Shown here in pieces: positions 1 to 10,938 of a DNA stretch of 64,000 bases; within the stretch, counting starts at the first letter, position 1, and each line of letters starts with the position of its first letter. Made by a program: the position numbers and the translations under genes. Source of the DNA: Jaapia argillacea MUCL 33604 (lineage: Eukaryota; Basidiomycota; Agaricomycetes; Jaapiales; Jaapiaceae); the NCBI GenBank assembly GCA_000697665.1, contig KL197711.1, positions 1,658,553 to 1,722,552 of the forward strand, read 5' to 3'. The notes beneath the pieces were generated by a model. The model was not told the origin of the DNA and searched no databases. It saw only the letters and a list, made by a program, of their open reading frames with translations.

Positions 1-618
1 TTTTTTGCCGGGCTTTTGGAGGCGGAGAGGGAGACGTGGACTGGGCGGCAGAGGCAAACTTGCACTGATGTCACTCATTTGGCTGCGTGGGAATTTGGAC
101 ATGGATAGAATTCCCCGACTCATTTACAACGTTGTCAACGGACGCGACATTGAACATGGAGTCACCAATGGATGATGAATCGGCCTCGACTTCCTCCTCT
201 GGCACCCCGCCGCCTGAGGATGGGCATTACATCCCCACTTCGATGCAGTCTTCTACACTCGCAGCGATGTTCGCTCAAACGGCTACCAATGACTATACGC
301 AACCCGCCCCTGGCAAGCGCCGCCTTCCTGGTGGCACTGGGTTTGGTGCTTCGATGAGTAACAGAGATGCAAAATCGAGAAGGAGAGAAGAGACGGGCGG
401 TAGGAGGGGAGGGAATCTGATAGGTGGCTCGGGAGGAGGCTGGCAAGAAGGCAAGGAGAGGACTAGGAAGGAGGATGAACTAGTTGATGTTCCGCTCGCA
501 GAGATACTAAAAAAGCGTATGTTTTTGTTCATGTTACATATCACCCAATTCACCTCCTTCATCATGAACAGAGTTCGGCGATCCATTCAACGACACTATC
601 ATCAAGAACAATAGTTGA
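1..618 (+). CDS. 3' end of an unrecognised protein (partial, enters from the left edge)
   Basis: Only the last exons are inside the window. The frame opens after a stop at 66-68 and runs through a Ser/Pro-rich, then Arg/Gly/Glu-rich, low-complexity segment. A 55-nt GT-AG intron (517-571) then restores the frame, giving a C-terminus of LAEILKKQFGDPFNDTIIKN followed by Asn-Ser and a stop at 616-618. Positions 1-105 are also open in another frame (including TWTGRQRQTCTDVTHLAAW), which may be the preceding exon, but I could not find a convincing splice between them. The basic, disordered character suggests a regulatory or nucleic-acid-associated protein, but no family is recognised. Coding status of the last exon is fairly safe; the upstream join is not. 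Confidence 0.45.
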
Positions 619-1334
619 CCTGATCGTGAACGATCCTATTCTCGCTAGTAACCTCTCTCTAGGTTCGTGCTATCGATTCCTTCGTTTCTGTCATCGTTGA
701 TGTTCAGCGAACAGTCATCCATTGTTGTGTAATGCAACCCCATGTACGATACATCCTAGTGGCTCAATCGATTTGACAAGAATAACTCGCCGTGCCGTCT
801 CCGTTTATCCCCCTTTCTCTGACGATATGATACGATCAAGAGAATTCCACCTTGTGAGGCATTCCCTCCTTCCGTGACCCTGGTTAATCATACGATCTGG
901 CTTTACACTTGCCCTTGGGGCGTGTCTTGTGTGGGAAGCTCTCGAGCGCGATGGTCGTACGGTTATCGTACCGGGTTTCCGAGCTGTTCATCCCCGCTGT
1001 GAATCATGTTGTCCTGCATAGAATGACATCCTGTCAATTACGGCCAGCGTCGATCAAGATCGGCGCCCACAGATGAACTGAGCTTACGCTAGCTCCTCGC
1101 TGTGCAGCTGTGTTGTAGGAGGTATGCATTCATTATACATAGCTTCATAGAAAGCTGCGTACCTAGACCGCCACTCAGCAATCACTGCTCCCCACCAAGG
1201 CCCGATTTAGAGCAGGTGACCTCAAGTTCCCCGAGCTTCCTCCGCCCCCGCATATACAAGAGTGCATCTCATCGAAAGTCTATTTCCCCACTATCACTTC
1301 GATAGCACCCCACTACTTCGACAATCCCCCAGCT
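619..1334. other. Intergenic, nothing recognised
   Basis: About 0.7 kb between two genes on the same strand. It should hold the terminator of the upstream gene and the promoter of the dioxygenase gene. The last 130 bases before the ATG at 1335 are C/T-rich (for example 1225-1333), as is common just upstream of fungal starts. No open frame, repeat or RNA gene could be supported. Confidence 0.5.
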
Positions 1335-2520
1335 ATGGTTCAAGAGTACAAAGCCCTCACTCGTGCGTACTTTGAATTTCGACCTAACCCTACTCCTGAC
1401 TCGATTCATTTCGTTCAGCCGATCAGGTCAACCAATTCTTGGAAGACGGATACATCGTCATCAAGGGTGCATTTACTAAGGAGCAATCCGCAGAATGGAC
1501 CAAAGATATGTGGGTCCGTTTGGGGTTGGACCCGAACGACAAGTCGACCTGGACCAAGGACAGAACCCATATGCCTTACCATAAGCGCGAAGAAGTGGCG
1601 AAGTTCGCCCCTAAGGTAATGATGTCTTGCTTCCAATCTCTTGACGAACCAGCTTAATGAGATCGTCGTTCGCTAGGCCTGGGCCGCCATGACAGAATTG
1701 CTAGGTGGCGAAGACCGTATCGATACCGAGAGTTCGATGTGGGGCGATAGCTTCATCATCAATCTTGGGGCACCCGAATATGAGGGTCTCCCTTCTGTGG
1801 ACCCTCGAGACCTTGATAATTGGCATGTTGATGGTGACTTCTTTGTACGTTCATTACACTTTCTCGCATCTCCTGATTGCCGTGCCTCAACCCAAAATTC
1901 CGTCACAGGTTCATTTCCTCGACTCCCCTGAGCAGGGTCTCTTGGTTATTCCCGTTTTCTCCGATATCAAGCCTCGTGGTGGTGGCACCTACATGTGCCC
2001 TGACGGCATCGACATGATCGCCAACTATCTCGCCTCCCACCCCGAAGGCGTGCTACCCACGGGCCTCTCTTTCACACCCTCCACGAGCACATATGAGGAT
2101 CACACTCAACACCCAGGATACTGGTCGCATCTCAAAGAGATCAAGAAATGCAACAAATTCGTCGAAGTGACTGGGGAGATTGGTGACGTCGTGCTCATTC
2201 ACCCTTTGATGCTGCACTCTGCCTCGAAGAACTACATTCGCCTACCGAGGGTTATCACCAACCCTCCAGTTGGCATGAGGGAGCCTTTTAACTTCAATAG
2301 GGAGAATCCGGATGAGTTTAGTCTGGTGGAGAGAAAGACGTTGAAGGCACTGGGCGTTGACCGACTTGATTTCAAGCCGACGACGGAGAGGAGGCAAGTT
2401 GTGCCGTTGAGGGTGCTCAGGCAGCAGAAGATGATGGAGGAGGAGAAGAAGCGATTGGAAGCGTTGAAGCGGGACACCTCTTCTGTCAAAGCGGCACCCC
2501 ACCCAATTGCTGTGGCTTAA
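1335..2520 (+). CDS. Phytanoyl-CoA dioxygenase (PhyH)-like Fe(II)/2-oxoglutarate oxygenase
   Basis: Four exons joined by three short GT-AG introns (one right after the first nine codons, one after ...VAKFAPK, one after ...WHVDGDFF) give about 335 residues. The iron-binding facial triad is visible: His and Asp in NWHVDGDFF, and the distal His in the segment DVVLIHPLMLHSASKN. An Arg-rich segment follows that could bind 2-oxoglutarate. The family hydroxylates small organic substrates using 2-oxoglutarate and oxygen, but the substrate here cannot be read from sequence. There is no signal peptide or peroxisomal SKL end (the protein ends IAVA), so a cytosolic place is likely. The C-terminal 40 residues are a basic/acidic coiled segment (MMEEEKKRLEALKR). 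The start is the first ATG that gives a spliceable frame. The neighbour is a phosphate transporter, with no obvious functional link. Confidence 0.85.
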
Positions 2521-3072
2521 GTATGGTAGAGCAGGTGGAATCCAAGAACTTGATCGCGTGACCGTGACATGTGCCCTTGCCAGCTTCGAATTACATTTCA
2601 CCATCAAGCTCGGATTGCTTGCTGAGGTGCTGATCCTTACGCTGTATTTGGCTGCTGGCTCTTGTTCTCTCTACAGCGGAACCTTGAACTGGGACGCGAA
2701 ACTCAGGTCCAGTGCAGTGGCCTAATCCTTTTCGGGGACAAACCTGTGTAGATTTTCCTCCTTTCCTCCACTGAAGCGCTCATGTACGTCAAATTCGTAC
2801 AGATTCTTTCCCTGGGTGCCTGAATTCAAGGAACTCTAAGAGCGAACGTTTCTCGGAAGGGACTAATTCATCTAAGTGTCACTGCCACGTACAGCGATGA
2901 CTTGCACTTGGCACGCGACCAGTTAAGTATCCAGCGCTTCACAGCTTTCGTTTTCGTCTGAAGGGTGGATTTTCCAGTGTCACAGATTCTCTACTTAATC
3001 TCGTCGTACCCAACCCATACGTGAAAACTGGCCTTCCCCCCCTCTCTTCCAGCGCCCTTAACCATCGAAAGG
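2521..3072. other. Intergenic, promoter side of the first phosphate transporter
   Basis: About 0.55 kb. The final 70 bases before the ATG at 3073 are C/T-rich. A CACGTA motif lies near 2886, which resembles only half of a PHO4-type CACGTG box, so I do not call an operator. No gene is seen. Confidence 0.45.
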
Positions 3073-5336
3073 ATGAGCGACGACAGTTATCAAGACGATC
3101 ATCCCGCCCGTCACCCCAGGGCCTTCATGCTGGACGAGAAAAGGCGTCGCGTTCTCTCTGAGATCGATGGAGCCCCCTTCTCGTGGGTCATCACAACGGT
3201 TCATCATCCTTTCATATTTATTCGTGAACGTTAGGTGGTTTCATGTTAAGATCTGCTTAGTAGCGGGAGTCGGCTTCTTCACCGACGCCTACGATATCTT
3301 CGCAGTTGGAATTGCTGTCACCATGATCGGATATGTGTATGGGACAACCAGCTCGAGTGAGTACTGGACTCTTTTTTCTTCCCCTGTCCGCTAATGGTTG
3401 AGGAGGTCACCCGCTCTCTCGTGCCTTGACATATCGCCAGGAGCTTGGGATCAAAGTTAGCTCTCATTCTATAGCAACTATCTATCACCACTGAGCCTCC
3501 CTATCTAGGTGGCCACACCGGTTGGAAACGTAGTCGGCCAGTTATTTTTTGGTTGGCTTGCGGACGTCCTTGGTCGTAAGCGAATGTGTATGTCTGTACA
3601 TCCCTTTATCTATGTTTCTGCTCACCGTAGACGGGAGAAGATGGCATCGAGCTAATCATCATCATGACTGCCACCTTTGGGCAAGCAATGTCTGGATCAG
3701 GGCCCGCCATGAGCATTGTTGGTGCGATTGTGGTCTGGCGTTTCATAGTAGGTTTCCTACTAAATATTGTCGCCCATCACAAATATTAATCCATGTAGAT
3801 GGGAGTTGGAATTGGCGGTGACTACCCATTAAGCGCGATCATCTCCTCGGAATTCGCTGCGGTCGGCCTACGTGGTAAACTTATGACGGCCGTCTTTGCA
3901 TTCCAAGGATGGGGAAATCTCTGTAAGCTTTCCCTCACCCGCATATTATCCAACGTGAACTTTCTGATGGGTATACCAAATAGGTGCTGCATTAGTCTCT
4001 CTGGTTGTGCTGACCGCTTACAAGGACTCCATCATCGGCGACACGATGCCTGACCTCAACCACGTGGATTATCTATGGCGCCTTGTCATTGGTTTAGGCT
4101 GTATTCCATGCGCGTTGGCCATATATTTCCGTCTCACCATACCCGAGACGCCTCGCTTTACTCTTGACGTCAACCGGAACGTTGCTCAGGCTGCCCAAGA
4201 TGTCGAAAATGTTCTTTCGCTCGGCACCTTCTACCATAATCCCGACGAAGTGTTTGTACGCGTACACGTCCCTCAGGCAAACCCCAGAGACTTTGCAAGG
4301 TACTTCAGCAATTGGGATAATTTTAAGGTCCTTTTCGGAGCTGCTTACTCCTGGTTTGCCATCGACGCGAGTACGCTTTATTTATTTTGGCAGAATCTCC
4401 TCTGAAGTTTTATTAGATTGCATACTATGGCCTGGGCCTCAATACTTCGAGCTTGTGGCAGGCCATGGGATTCGCCAGTGCTAACCCCCAGACAAGTTCC
4501 GATGCTTTCCAGGCATTGCGCAATATCTGTGTTGCCAACATCATCACATCGGTTGCCGGGTTGATACCCGGCTATTGGGTGTCATTCTTATTCATCGATT
4601 CGTGGGGGAGAAGGCCGATTCAGCTCATGGGATTCTCAGTCTTGACCGTATTGTTTGCCATTATGGGTTCGCGTCTCCTTCCACCATCGGTGCTTGTTAC
4701 TGATTAATCTTACCTAGGGTTTGCCTACGAAAAACTCATCGCAACGCCCTCCTCTCGAGGTGGCCTTATGTTCCTGTTCTGCCTGGCTAACTTCTTCTCC
4801 AATTTTGGCCCAAATACCACAACTTTCATCATACCTGGGGAAGCATTCCCGACTCGGTATCGATCTACAGCCCATGGTATTTCCGCCGCATCTGGAAAGA
4901 TAGGCGCAATCATAGCTCAAGTTTGTTACAATCAACTTAAGGACCTTGGTGGGCCAAATAAATTCGTGAAGCATATGTACGATTCTTCACCACCTTGTCG
5001 TCACACTTTTCTGCCCAGACTTCATACTGATGCTGACCAATGTTATGCAGCTTCGAGATCTTTGCGGTGTTCATGATAACAGGCATCTTCTCCACCCTGC
5101 TCATCCCGGAAACCAAGGAGAGATCCTTGGAAGATATCTCCAATGAGAATCAACAGGGATTTGTATCAGGTACTCTCCCGTCACTCGTCAATTTTGTTAG
5201 ATTCCTTGTGCTCACCCGTTTGCCCGGAAAATCAGGTGTCATCGGAGCGGCTCAAGAGCCCCGCGAGCCGCCCATGAGGGCGCAGAACCGCGACGTCTGG
5301 CAACAAGCGGGTGACCACCTACAACGTATTATGTGA
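3073..5336 (+). CDS. PHO84-type inorganic phosphate:H+ symporter (MFS), copy 1
   Basis: Multi-exon gene for a twelve-helix plasma-membrane transporter of the major facilitator superfamily, phosphate:proton symporter branch, about 560 residues. Diagnostic motifs in order are [20 protein letters not shown] (helix 1), [17 protein letters not shown] (MFS motif), [18 protein letters not shown] (phosphate symporter signature), [23 protein letters not shown] and [21 protein letters not shown] short hydrophilic N-terminus is encoded by exon 1. One intron starts with GC rather than GT (4367-4416, GCGAGT...TAG); using the nearby GT would break the conserved frame between AID and IAYYGLGLN. The last intron splits GFVSG. 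Copy 2 at 8559 shares the exon layout, so the pair is a duplication. Family role: high-affinity phosphate uptake, usually induced by phosphate starvation. Exact substrate is inferred. Confidence 0.93.
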
Positions 5337-5499
5337 TTTTTTTGGAAGATGTCTCCCCAGCTCCATACTATGTCCGGGCGGACGATTACCACGGCAATTA
5401 CTTGTTTCAGCTGATATTACATTGACTGGTTGTACATACCCAAACCCTAATCCAAACCCCAGATGGACTATCATATTTACGACTAAGACGTGACGGACC

Positions 5500-6885
5500 C
5501 TACTTCTCGATGGCGTGGAGGAAGGCATCATTCTCAGACCCCTCGTTGATCTTCACGAGGCTGACAGCCATTCCCATCCCTCCTTGTTGTTCACGATTGT
5601 CATGCAAATACTTCTGCGCGTACTGCATGACGAGCCGTCTCTCCTTCAGGGATGACTCCTTTCCAATCCAGACATACACTGCGGGTGCAGTAGGATGATG
5701 GACATCGTCAAGGAGGAATGCGTCTTGGGAAGACAGGCAACTTCGACTAATGGGGGTCACGGGCTCGAAGGTGACCTGCGTATCGGCGTCCGACACTCGG
5801 AACAGGCGTCGAGTCCGTTCAGAGTCTTCCTGGTGTCGTTTGGCCGGCTGTGTCGGCATCGCCCCCAAGCCCAGTTCTGACAGAAAAGTTCCAGCGCCGC
5901 TGACGCCTTCATCTGGGGAAGGATGATCAATTGGCGTAGTTGCCGTGAGGAAAATGTGCCCTACCAAACACTGTCACCCCAGCATGACCCTGTCTGTCGC
6001 TGACAAGTGTCTGGACGAACTCGGCAGCCTTAAACTTCTCTTTCCCAACACTCTGCTTTGTGTTGAACTGCCAGACTTTCGAACCCTTGTCCAATACGAA
6101 TACGTCCCCTTCGACAAGGCTCCCGCCAGAGGGGTGGACTTCACGGACGATGAGGTGTGATGTCGTCTTTGTCCCTGAATGGAAGACGCTGGTACTGACG
6201 TTGTACAAGCGGTGAATCGAGTCTTCGGGAGGGGCTGATACGTGGTGGAAACCGGTAGACACACCACCACGTAGGGAAACGAACCGGGGAAAGTGAGATA
6301 TGAAACATTGGGATTCGTAGCCTTGGACTTCACGATACTGGACTGGAACACCATCCAGATCTAGTAAATTTGACGCTCAGCTAACGTTGGTCCCATGTAT
6401 TCGGAGCGAAACAGATCACTCCTTACGATCATCAAGTTCGACAGACTTGTAGGCTGCAACACCAGCTTCATCTTGGGTCGTTTCCCTCCCCAGCCAAAAA
6501 TGAAGGTTGAAAGACAATTCCGCAGATTTTGGATCTTTCTTGTATGTCTGTAATCCTAGCTCGAATAAAAACCGCGGAGAGAGAATTGAGACATACGTGC
6601 AGGACGATGTAAGAATCGCCGTCGTAAAAGGAGCCGTATCGCTCCTTCGGCCATACCACTACCTTGAACTGTTCAATCCTCCATATCTGAATGCCAGGAA
6701 CCAATCCTGCATCCTGCCAAGCCGTTTCTTTGTCGCCAGCATGCTCTCTTACACGCTTTTCCAGCTATTCCTTTTGATAAGCAAAGGGCACAAGGGCCAG
6801 ACTGACTTCTTACGTCGGATCCCAGCAGGGCGATGTTCGTATCATCGATGTCGAACTTAGCAGGACAATCTGGAAGAGAGGTCAT
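5500..6885 (-). CDS. Severin/fragmin-like actin-filament capping and severing protein (three gelsolin repeats)
   Basis: Spliced on the minus strand, it gives about 370 residues with three gelsolin-like repeats. Repeat 1 contains IQIWRIEQFKVVVWPKERYG and FYDGDSYIVLH, followed by LHFWLGRETTQDEAGVAAYK. Repeat 2 contains HLIVREVHPSGGSLVEGDVF and KVWQFNTKQSVGKEK. Repeat 3 contains LFRVSD, AFLLDD and VYVWIGKESSLKER. This short three-repeat form matches severin, fragmin and CapG rather than six-repeat gelsolin or villin. Family role: calcium-regulated binding, severing or barbed-end capping of actin filaments in the cytosol. The start chosen (ATG at 6885, MTSLPDCPAKFDIDDTNIAL) gives the usual N-terminal segment; the first intron follows ALLGSD. 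The gene converges on phosphate transporter copy 1, with only 163 bases between the stop codons. Confidence 0.9.
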
Positions 6886-8558
6886 AATGAATTTGACCTG
6901 CGTTATCGACGGGGCAAAGGCGAGGACGAACGAGGCGACCTTGGCGGACAACGTTCGTCGGGAGCTTTGGTCCATGCCAGTGCCACTTTGCGTGTACCTA
7001 TGTATCGTCATCTTCCTCCATCATAACCAGCTTACTGTAACTTTCAGTCACGATAACCATTAGTATTGTGGGACCGACCAGAATATCCTCTCGGATGAAT
7101 GGGGCGGTCAAATCGCTTTTTTCCTCCTGGGCAACATGGGTTAATAAATTGACAATGTCCAGGATGCCACTCATTCTCTCCATCATCCATCATCCATCGT
7201 GTGTAGTACGACACGCTCCTGCCAGGAGTACAATACAACTCCTTTCCACCTCTCATCGAGGCCCGGGCCCTCATTCTGGACCCAAGTAAGTTAAGCTGCC
7301 CGTTACTCGTCATGCAATGGTCCCAGCAAAAGGCGTTTGTTCAATCATAGCTGAGCCTTGCAAACGCGATCTGTGAGTGCATTTACTTTCCCCGAGTGAT
7401 CGCCCATTCACGTCCATTTTCTTCTGGAGGCGATCCATTTTGATCGTGCCCTCGTTTATCCCTTTCTGTCCCAAAATGACTGGGAGGTCGTCGATCCCCT
7501 CCCTTTCCAAAGGCGGCTGTACCCATCACCCACAGTATCGTTGAGCTGTCAGTATTGATCTGATCAGTGTCGTTGACGGGCGATAGCGTCTCCCTGCCAT
7601 AATCTGAATCGGACGAGACTCCATATTGGCTTGAAGTCAATCAATATCTACGTTCCGTTTCGTTCCCCTTGCAAATGACGAGCACGACCGAAACGACAGC
7701 ACTCAACGTTTCTGCCTCTCACCCGTTATATTGCTCGGTCAACGTTCCTTGTCCTCATTGTCCTCATTTGGATCGCAATACAACCGTCTTCGTACTCCAC
7801 TGATTTATATGAGTAGGCTAGATGGCAGCGCCCAATCTCGGACGATTGGACTACATGATTGAGTGTGTTCTTACCGTTGCATTCATCTTCCGTGGGCGTT
7901 GGTGATGCACGCAGCTAATGTTATCAGATTTACGCTCCCACTGTCAGTGAGGTATCATTGGCAATCGTAACCTACATTGCGACTCGCATTCACCAACCCC
8001 GTGGATGGCCCTGAATCGGAGAAAGTTCACTTCAGTCGGCTGTAAGGCTGGTGACAACACCTGGGATTAATGCTTAAGCATGCTCAGTGTCGAGCCTGAC
8101 GCCGCGTGGCAGGAGAACTCCTAAAGAAACATCCAAGTTGACAAGTAGTGAAAGATCGTCAAAATCCTGAATTGCTTCTTTTCGCTGGACAGTATGCATG
8201 ATATGATGACCGTCGTCCAGCAGTGTATTTTATAGTCGTGCCAAGATATCATTTCCCCACCCTCAAAGCAATATGGCGGTGATGATATGTAACTATTGCT
8301 TCCGAGGACGCACGTTCTTGAAGAACGACCAATTCGCGGGCAGGAACGCGCCCACCTGCAGTAGCCAACACTGGGCAATAGTATCAAGGGTTCACGGCTT
8401 ATACTTATACGGCATATCCAGAAGCAAACCTTCTTATAACTCCCCAATATATGTCCTTCACAAGTCTCCCGGTCAAGAGTGGCTCGAGACTCCCAAGTTT
8501 TTTACTCAAACCCTCACTGTTCTGAATCCTGTTGCAAGCTGGACGTACGACAAGGGGC
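6886..8558. other. Long intergenic stretch, no supportable gene
   Basis: About 1.7 kb between divergent genes (severin leftward, phosphate transporter rightward), so it holds both promoters. Several minus-strand frames of 60-100 codons exist (for example 7383-7640 and 6998-7186), but none spliced into a recognisable protein. A degenerate or lineage-specific gene cannot be excluded. Confidence 0.4.
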
Positions 8559-10778
8559 ATGGATTGCCCGGATCTCGATTCACCGACAGGTCTACCCCGA
8601 GCGTACTTGCTAGACGAGAAACGACGTCGTGTCTTGGCTGAAATTGATGGTGCTCCGTTCTCGTGCGTCGTCGTTCGTAGTGTTTCGTAACCCCTTGAAT
8701 TCACCTGCTCTTCAAAGCTGGTTTCATGTTAAGATTGCATTAGTCGCAGGAGTTGGCTTCTTCACAGATGCCTACGACATTTTTGCGATTGGCATCGCCG
8801 CAACCATGATCGGATATGTCTACGGAGAGACATCCCCAGGTAAGTGCGAAACCCCATGGCCGATCCAGTTCAAACGAGCACTGACTCGGGGAAAGCAAAT
8901 CCTGTCTCCCGGGCGCTCACTTACAACCAAGAACTTGGGCTCAAAGTGAGCCAATTTACTGATCTCAAAAGTTGTTCAAGCAATCATGCTCAGAATCTGC
9001 CATCAGGTCGCAACACCAGTTGGAAACGTCGTAGGACAGTTGTTCTTTGGATGGCTAGCAGACTTGGTGGGCCGCAAGCGGATGTGTATGTACCAGCTCT
9101 CCTTCGATGGTTGTGCCCAATTGATCATATTCTGCGCGCAGATGGAATCGAGCTCATAATAATCATGACTGCAACCTTCGGCCAAGCACTATCTGGATCA
9201 GGGCCAGGAGTCAACATCGTCGGTGTCCTAGTACTGTGGCGGTTTATTGTGAGTGCACCTTGCAAGTATCGGCACAATCTGCTCACTCACGTTTACCCTC
9301 AGATGGGAGTGGGTATTGGGGGCGACTACCCTCTGAGCGCAATCATCTCTTCTGAGTTCTCCGCCATTGGCCTCCGGGGACGGCTCATGACATCCGTCTT
9401 CGCTTTTCAAGGATGGGGAAACCTCAGTAAGGCCTTGTTTCACATGTAAACTCCTCGAATCGTTATTAATGTGTGGTTTTATTATCAGCGGCGTGTCTAG
9501 TTTCTTTAATTGTACTCGCTGCCTTCAAGGATTCCGTCCTACACGATTCCATGCCAAGTCTCAAACACGTCGATTACCTATGGCGATTGATCATCGGTCT
9601 TGGTTGTATTCCTTGTGCATTTGCCCTGTATTTCCGCTTCACCATCCCCGAAACTCCCCGCTTTACCTTGGATGTGAAACGCAACGTCGCCCAAGCAGCT
9701 GAGGACGTAGAAAATGTTCTTTCGCGAGGCACCTTCTACCACAACCCCGAAGAGGCGTTCGTCCGTGTCCACATCCCAAAGGCCACTGCCAGAGACTTCA
9801 CGAGGTATTTCGGTGACTTGAAGAACTTCAGAGTTTTGTTCGGTGCTGCGTACTCATGGTTTGCTATTGACGTGAGTCTGTCCATCGTAACTACCTATGC
9901 GTCACCGTGTTGACTTACCCTCAGATCGCCTTCTACGGCTTGGGCCTGAACACCTCTGACCTGTGGCAAGCAATGGGCTTTGCCGATCCGAATCCCAATA
10001 CAAGCAGCAACGCGTTCCAGGCGTTGTGGCACATCTCTATTGCCAATTTGATCACATCGGTTGCCGGCCTGATTCCTGGGTACTTTGTTTGCTTCCTGTT
10101 CATTGATTCGTGGGGGCGAAGACCGATTCAACTCATGGGATTTTTTGTATTGACCGTCTTGTTCCTCATCATGGGTTTGTCGACATTTGATCTGCAGCGT
10201 TGGCCTTTTTTTCATTTTGGTCCTAGGTTTTACCTACGACAAACTCGTGGCCACCAGCGCTTCACGAGGCGGCCTTATGTTCCTGTATTGCCTGGCCAAT
10301 TTCTTCTGTAACTTCGGCGCCAACACTACGACCTTCATCGTACCAGGCGAGGTGTTCCCGACCAGATATCGGTCCACTGCCCACGGTATCTCCGCTGCAT
10401 CCGGAAAGTTGGGCGCAATAATTGCACAAGTAGCGTATCATCAGATGAAGGACATCGGTGGTCCGAATAAATTTGTCAAGCACATGCGAGTCCTCTTGTC
10501 TCATCATCTACTCTTGATTTTGTTGACCCTCGCCTGGAATAGATTCCAGATTTTTGCTGGATTCATGCTGACGGGAGTTTTCTCAACACTGCTGATACCT
10601 GAGACAAGAGGCCGATCATTAGAGCAACTGTCAAACGAACGGCAGGAGGGGTTTGTAACTGGTACGTTTCACGACACCCGCGCGAATTTTCCATACTGAC
10701 AGGGCGTGACCAGGTATTGTAGGGTCGACGGACATCACTGACATCTATGCGAGGGATATGCGGCTGCAATGCATTTGA
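8559..10778 (+). CDS. PHO84-type inorganic phosphate:H+ symporter (MFS), copy 2
   Basis: Close paralogue of the transporter at 3073, same strand, with the same intron positions. Key segments are [20 protein letters not shown] (N-terminus), [94 protein letters not shown] and [20 protein letters not shown]. The last exon after GFVTG encodes a short tail ending at TGA 10776-10778; copy 1 has a longer, different tail. Here the intron after WFAID starts with GT, whereas copy 1 uses GC at the same place. Expected role is proton-coupled phosphate uptake at the plasma membrane. Two paralogues so close suggest differential regulation or affinity, which is inference. Confidence 0.93.
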
Positions 10779-10938
10779 GACTATGGGCTAACTTTGAGTG
10801 TTCAATTTACAAGGACTTTGTACAATAGATTGTATTACATAGTTACACTTGGGTGTCCACTACTACAACATACCCCCATTGCCGCTCATTCGTGAATGGG
10901 AGCTACTTCCCTGGAGAAGGGCCCGACGATTGGTCACT

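Noticed and set aside
2880-2895. PHO4-type operator (CACGTA) upstream of phosphate transporter copy 1
   Set aside because: Only a partial match to CACGTG, a single copy, and no equivalent seen in front of copies 2 and 3.
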